Shown here: one piece after another, positions 59,306 to 64,000 of the stretch
Layout of the letters: every line of letters starts with the position of its first letter
Numbering within the stretch: position 1 is the first letter of the stretch
From: Cordilura impudica
Lineage: Eukaryota > Arthropoda > Insecta > Diptera > Scathophagidae
NCBI GenBank assembly: GCA_963682025.1
Contig: OY821517.1
Span: 92,501,946-92,565,945 of the forward strand
Length of the DNA: 64,000 nt
Reading direction: 5' to 3'
Position numbers and translations under genes: made by a program
Notes under the pieces: generated by a model
The model's database searches: none
What the model saw: only the letters and a program-made list of their open reading frames with translations
Told to the model about the DNA's origin: nothing

Positions 59306-62300
59306 TAGAGTTCGTTTGGCGACCAGGTCACCTGATTTGTTTTTCGGGTATCAACATTTTTTTTTTAAGGTTTTTGGGTAAATAAAAATAATGGCGGTCT
59401 TTTTTTTGAAAATTTTCACTGGGGTGGTTCAACCCACCTAAAAACGCGGATTTTGAGCTCATTTTTCTGCAGTACAAAAACGGTTAAATATATTGCAAAT
59501 CTGATTTCACCAGTCGATTTTGCAGCAAAAATTAATACAATGTATGTTTTTTGAACCCCTAAAAAAGTTCCAAAAACCCACAACAGAGGGCGCAGATCTC
59601 ATTAAAAAAAATATAAAAATTTAGATTTTTTTAAACATGTACGATGAAAAGGCATTTTGAGCTTAGCGAGACGGTATCAACATTTTATTTTTATCAGAAC
59701 CCGTAAAAAAGTTATATGGCTTTAAACATTTTTTGTTAAGGCTAAATAATAACTTGTTAGAAAAAAGTTAAAACTGTTGAAAAAAAATTTTGCAAAGAGT
59801 TTCCTGTCATTTAAAATTTTTAAAAAATTAAATCTTAAACATTTGTTTGCAATTGATAATAATTTATCAATATGTCGGATCTGTTACATTTAGCAAATAA
59901 AAAAGTTAGACGAATACCAGGTAAATACAGAATTTGTTGTAATAATCTGAAATAACTTATAAAATTCTTTTTAGATGTTCAATCGTGTACTCATTTAGAC
60001 GTCTTACGCCGTTTTCTCACGATTCATGAACTTAATAACAAAAAAGATGTGTTTGTGTCAGCATCATCTCTAGTATCCGAAATCGAAATCGACGTAGAGC
60101 AATTGTTACTGTTTCCAAAGCAACGCTATTACCTTCGTAACAAGATAACCAAACTTTACGGAAATTTTTGCAATGCCAAACGAAATTTTAAAAGAGGGAG
60201 TTCGGGTCCAATGAAACACGTAAAAGAATTCTACAAAAAACTCTCTATTCCATTTCCGTTGACACAAGAATTTAAGCGAGCGTCGAGAAAACAAGTAGTT
60301 AAAGCATCTATTACTAACACATTAGAAGAGGAAGAAATACAAGTAGACATTGACAACAAAAATCAAGACCCAGATTGGATGGTAGCTGAAGCAAAATCCA
60401 AAATTGGTAAGTATCTTTTTATAGATCCAAAGACTTGCCGACTGTTGGACAGCCTTGGAATTTCTTCCAATTCGATGTCACTTCTTTTCAAAGAATTGAA
60501 ACGTCTCAACAACATAGAAGGAAATACATCTTCTTCATATTTGTTAAAACGACGGTCTAGCGAACGCGAGCAATCAATGAAACGGCTCCAGGAATTTGAA
60601 TTTCCCGATTACTTAATATTGCATTGGGACGGTAAACGTATGCAGAATAATAGCCGCGATATGGCAGAAAGATTAGTCATTAGTGTTTCCGCAACAAATG
60701 GGTTACAAAAACTAATTTCTTGTAATTTTATTGACGATGGCTCAGCAAGATATTCTTCAAATGAATTAAAAAAGCAATGTGATACATTAAACATCACAAA
60801 CAAGAATTAAAAAAGCAATGTGATACATTAAACATCACAAACAAGATTGTTGGTCTACCTTACGATACAACAGCTGCAAATTCAGGCGTGAAAGGAGGTG
60901 CAGCAGTGTTGTTCGAAAAAACAAAAAAAAAAAACAGTTGAATCGTCGACCTTGTCGACTTCATCAAAAAGAATTGTGCGTGGCAAATCCATTTAAAGAA
61001 GTGGTAATGAAAACGGTTGGTGCTGGAATTCAAATTTTTAATCAATTTAGAAAGTGGTTTATACATAATCGTGGTTTAAAAATTACACCGGCATATAATT
61101 CAAAAGCAGCTAAAAGGATTCTGGACCAAAATCGGCAATCGTTGGTGGATTTTTATGTTAAACAAACCCAGATTAATCACAGAAGGGCGGATCACAGAGA
61201 AGTGGCCGAACTTGCACTTGTTCATTTAAATGCGAATCCTGGCTATAATTTAAAAGCCTGCGGAGCAGATCCCCACGCCCGATGGCTCTCAAAAATAATA
61301 TATATTTTCAAAATAATGTTGTACTAAAATCATTTTTACATTTCGGAAACGTTGTTGGAGCAATTTGAAGCTATGCTTCTCTATTTTATAACCGTATACC
61401 TAAAGTATTGGTTCACGTGCGAATCAACAATTTATGCTACAAAAAATGACCTAGACTTTTTGTCTGAACTTGAGAAATTTTCGCAGATGGAAGGAAAATA
61501 TTGTTCTTTAATTGCAAACAGTGCTAAAGCCACTCAGCTACGGCATTTGGAATACCTAAGCGAAGATAACGCAGTATTTTCAATTTTTGACGAACGAATT
61601 TCATTAGAGGAAATGGAAAAACTACGAAAAAAATTGTTACCAAGTAAAATCAAAGATCAAACTCAAAAGTTGTTAGAAATTGATCCAAATTGTTATTTAC
61701 ACGATTTCAAAGACTATGATGCCGATACTGTTACATATTGTATACCGGATGCAGAAGCTGAAGATTTTGTTAACTTGATCCATTCAACCGATCAAATAAT
61801 TTATGAAAAAGATTTCGTTGATGTCGATGAAAATGAAAATGTATTAAACAAAACTATCGATGTAACTAGCAAATTACCAAATTATGATTCTTTTTGTTCT
61901 AAATCGCCTTTTGATTATGTCACTCTTCAGAGCATAAAAAGTTTAGCTAATTTTGGTATAAATATTTCTCTTATGGGTCATAAAGCCATTGATTGGCCAA
62001 CTAACAAAAGCTATGTAAATGCAATCAAAATCGCCAATAACATTAAATCTACAAGCATTTATACGGAACAACTAGTTGGCCGAATTTCAAGACTAACCGA
62101 TTCGTGTTTGCTGAAAAATAAAGATGGTTTAAATCGTTTAGCTATAGCCGCAGTAGATAACGCTGAAATTGTTTAAAATTACTTTAAATAAATCATTTGA
62201 AACAATAAAAAAATTTGTAAACTTTTTTTATCAATTTTTTTTTTTTTTTTTTGTTATAAAATAATTTTGAAGTCACATAACTTTTTAACGGGTTGTGATA

Positions 62301-62369
62301 AAAATAAAATGTTGGTACCGTTTCGCTAAGCTTAAAATGCCTTTTCATCGTGCATGTTTAAAAAAACCT

Positions 62370-62402
<33 letters not shown>

Positions 62403-62691
62403 GAGGTTTGCGCCCTCTGTTGTGGGTTTTTGGAATTTTTTTAAGGGTTCAAAAAACACACATTGTATTAATTTTTGCTGCAGAATCGACTGGTGAAATC
62501 AGATTTGCAACATATTTAACCGTTTTTGCTCTGCAGAAAAACGAGCTCAAATTCCGCGTTTTTAGGTGGGTTGAACCACCCCAAGGAGTGAAAATTTTCA
62601 AAAAAAAAAAAGACCGCCATTATTTTTATTTATCCAAAAACCTTAAAAAAAATGTTGATATCCGCAAATCAAATTTTTAAAATTTACTCTA
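59306..62691 (+). mobile_element. hAT-like transposon (3386 bp) with long TIRs and 8-bp target duplication
   Basis: Ends TAGAGT... at 59306 and ...ACTCTA at 62691, flanked by ATCTATAT at 59298-59305 and 62692-62699. Subterminal inverted repeats of about 350 bp (59345-59700 against 62295-62660) share AAATAAAAATAATGGCGGTC, GGTTCAACCCACCTAAAAAC, GCAAATCTGATTTCACCAGT, AACAGAGGGCGCA and GAAAAGGCATTTT. The 8-bp duplication and TAGAG end satisfy the hAT rule. It carries a two-exon transposase pseudogene and is inserted in a LINE. Confidence 0.87.
59872..62176 (+). pseudogene. hAT-like transposase, recently broken, with a 54-nt first intron
   Basis: Exon 1 59872-59920 (MSDLLHLANKKVRRIP), GT-AG intron 59921-59974, then one frame through DVQSCTHLDVLRRFLTIHEL to 60810. 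Blocks: YLILHWDGKRM (first Asp), KIVGLPYDTTAANSGVKGGA (second Asp, DTTxxNxG), CRLHQKELCV, where relatives have CRHHxxE, then FNQFRKWF, GADPHARWLSKIIYIFK, TVYLKYWF, HLEYLSEDNAVFSIFDERIS. Damage is slight. A perfect 41-bp tandem duplication (about 60761-60842) shifts the frame, an A-run at about 60920-60934 shifts it again, and one TAA at 61325 follows. Otherwise about 700 codons are open to 62176. Nearest relative in the window is 13539-15315. Assigned hAT-like from target size and RNase H motifs; the clade is not named with certainty. Confidence 0.78.
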
Positions 62692-62850
62692 ATCTATATA
62701 TTTGATAATTGTCACATAGTAACTCAGAATTAAAAACATTATCTTTCAGACATGTCTCAGTAAAGATGATAACATGAAAATTAAAATCATAACTGTTGAC
62801 TAGTAGATGAGACATGAGTAGATAATTTACATTTCAGGAGGCGATTGAAA

Positions 62851-63261
62851 CGCAAAGTTCCTAGGCTATATATGCCACGACTCTTAAAATATATCAACAA
62901 TAATTTCCGACAAACGAACTACGACATTTGCTGCTGCTTCAAGATCAGAGCCATTGTGGAGAACTACATTATCGCCAAAGCCAGAATATACTTCAAAAGA
63001 GTACGAAAAACCGCTAGAATCAAAAATTAACCCATTTATTAGGCTTAGCAGGCATATACTGACGGGTTGGATTGCCTCCCATTTTAGTAGAGCACATTTG
63101 CTCATAGACACATAATCTTTGCGGCATTGGAACTTTAGTGAGTGCCCTAAGTTTATACAATCGACCATAGCCTGATTCGCTTCTTGGAATCTCGGTCGCG
63201 TTATTATTAAAACATAAAACTTCTCGAAGACTTTGAAATCATTTATTAGGCGTATGATCAA
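62851..63261 (-). other. Possible upstream part of the LINE, not recognised
   Basis: A 125-codon frame at 62884-63261 precedes the LINE endonuclease on the same strand and could be ORF1-like or 5' sequence. I see no Cys-His knuckles or other motif, so no function is given. Confidence 0.3.
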
Positions 63262-64000
63262 ACATTTTTGTATCGATATACGGACATAAATATTAAAATG
63301 TCATAAATTCTTGTGCTAAACTATTTTTTAACGTTTTTATATTGCAACTAATTTTAATACTTTATTTTAAAAACCAGCATGTTTTGCAGACTTAATTGAG
63401 GCAGTTTGGATACATAAAAATCGGTTCCAAACCAGGTTATACTTACAAAGTATGTTAGGTGTATACTAGCCATCTAATCTGTAAAAAATTGCAAATTTAA
63501 TTACGTAGATCTACATATATATATCCAGCCAAAATAAAATAGTATTGTTTGATGAAGTCATAAAAATAATAACTATAAATGCGCAATCCTGCCTGTAGAC
63601 GGTTTTAGAAAAACTGGCTCAATTAACTTTACAAATTATTCTTTGCATTTATTTTTATATTATTTGACGCAAAATATAATAAATTATTAACCAATAATTT
63701 TTTTAAGCGATAGCACTTTATTTTATATTTCAAATTACTTTTTAAAAACACCTGTTTTAAAAATTCTTCACCTTTTCACTAAAATATGACTTTGCCCTCA
63801 TATAGCTGCCAATCGAAAAGACATAAAGCAATTAAACGTAAGAATAAATTTTATAACGGAATATTAACTGCAAAACAAAAGAACGATTTTGCATTTTGAA
63901 ATATTACTTTCTTTGTTATGACGAAACGCGTTAATTTATTAATGTTATAGTTTGTTTACCTTTTTTGCTGTACTCTCTTCAAAGGTCAATATATATTTGT
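63262..64000. other. No gene recognised
   Basis: AT-rich, no frame or repeat seen. Confidence 0.4.

Larger units (their letters stand above)
58140..62850 (-). pseudogene. LINE ORF2 pseudogene (jockey/CR1-like) split by a hAT-like element
   Basis: Read leftwards. Right of the insertion (62850-62692) are FHVIIFTETCLKDNVFNSEL and CDNYQIYR, the start of an apurinic-type endonuclease. Left of it (59305-58140) are YRNDRNGGGVLIAVS, IEFVSVII, KPDYLIFVVGDFNL (endonuclease core), then VPPWNSKQLSRLKNLKNKYY, YLNKMKEDFNRDLKAFYE (linker) and THGPDGVPSS, CATSLATPLTLLF (reverse transcriptase start). Removing 59306-62691 and one copy of ATCTATAT rejoins CDNYQIYR to YYRNDRNGGG in one frame. The catalytic RT part is absent; stops and frameshifts elsewhere. 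Confidence 0.78.

Noticed and set aside
62845..63030. Basic 61-codon plus-strand frame
   Set aside because: Opposes the LINE endonuclease leader; no motif.

Overview
The window reads as gene-poor, AT-rich insect DNA, most likely from a higher fly. The reasons are a roughly 0.8-kb interspersed repeat whose plan (TATACCC hairpin start, CCGT-type microsatellite, terminal hairpin followed by CTTACTTGTT) resembles the INE-1/DINE-1 Helentron-derived elements of Diptera, plus Tc1, hAT, piggyBac, Transib, Penelope and jockey/CR1-like LINE remains and short 54-71 nt introns. I recognise no host gene, tRNA or rRNA. Nearly everything that can be named is a mobile element, usually broken and often nested. 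The only intact long reading frame is a 593-residue hAT transposase at 31990-33771.

Layout. 1-1757: Helitron (minus, running off the left edge). 1935-2640: Penelope-like RT fragment. 3153-5465: Transib (RAG1-like) pseudogene split by a 347-bp insertion. 6190-7140: hairpin and a short repeat family. 7246-8095: first copy of the INE-1-like repeat (called HINE here). 8952-10455: second Helitron. 13130-15290: decayed hAT-like element. 15790-17800: two LINE fragments on opposite strands. 20313-23905: element with about 585-bp inverted repeats and a transposase frame interrupted only by stop codons. 23909-29725: two Helitrons head to tail, the second with a recognisable helicase remnant. 29763-36102: old and young HINEs, one carrying the intact hAT, another split by its own kind. 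38050-43569: Tc1 element containing two HINEs, one of which holds a 2.4-kb foldback element. 44470-46160: old HINE remains. 46789-46952: minisatellite. 47883-49250: piggyBac pseudogene. 49543-56147: four more HINEs. 56400-56930: second piggyBac fragment. 58140-62850: LINE interrupted by a 3.4-kb hAT-like element at 59306-62691.

Nesting gives a relative history. Tc1, Helitron, the 20.3-kb TIR element and the LINE were in place first. HINEs then entered several of these (at 22635, 28727, 38256 and 42741). The hAT at 31782 and the foldback at 38644 came later, inside HINEs. Several insertions can be compared with an uninterrupted copy in the same window, so their borders are fixed without outside data. 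There is no operon-like cooperation among these genes; the non-autonomous repeats (HINE, foldback, MITEs) would depend on enzymes supplied from elsewhere.
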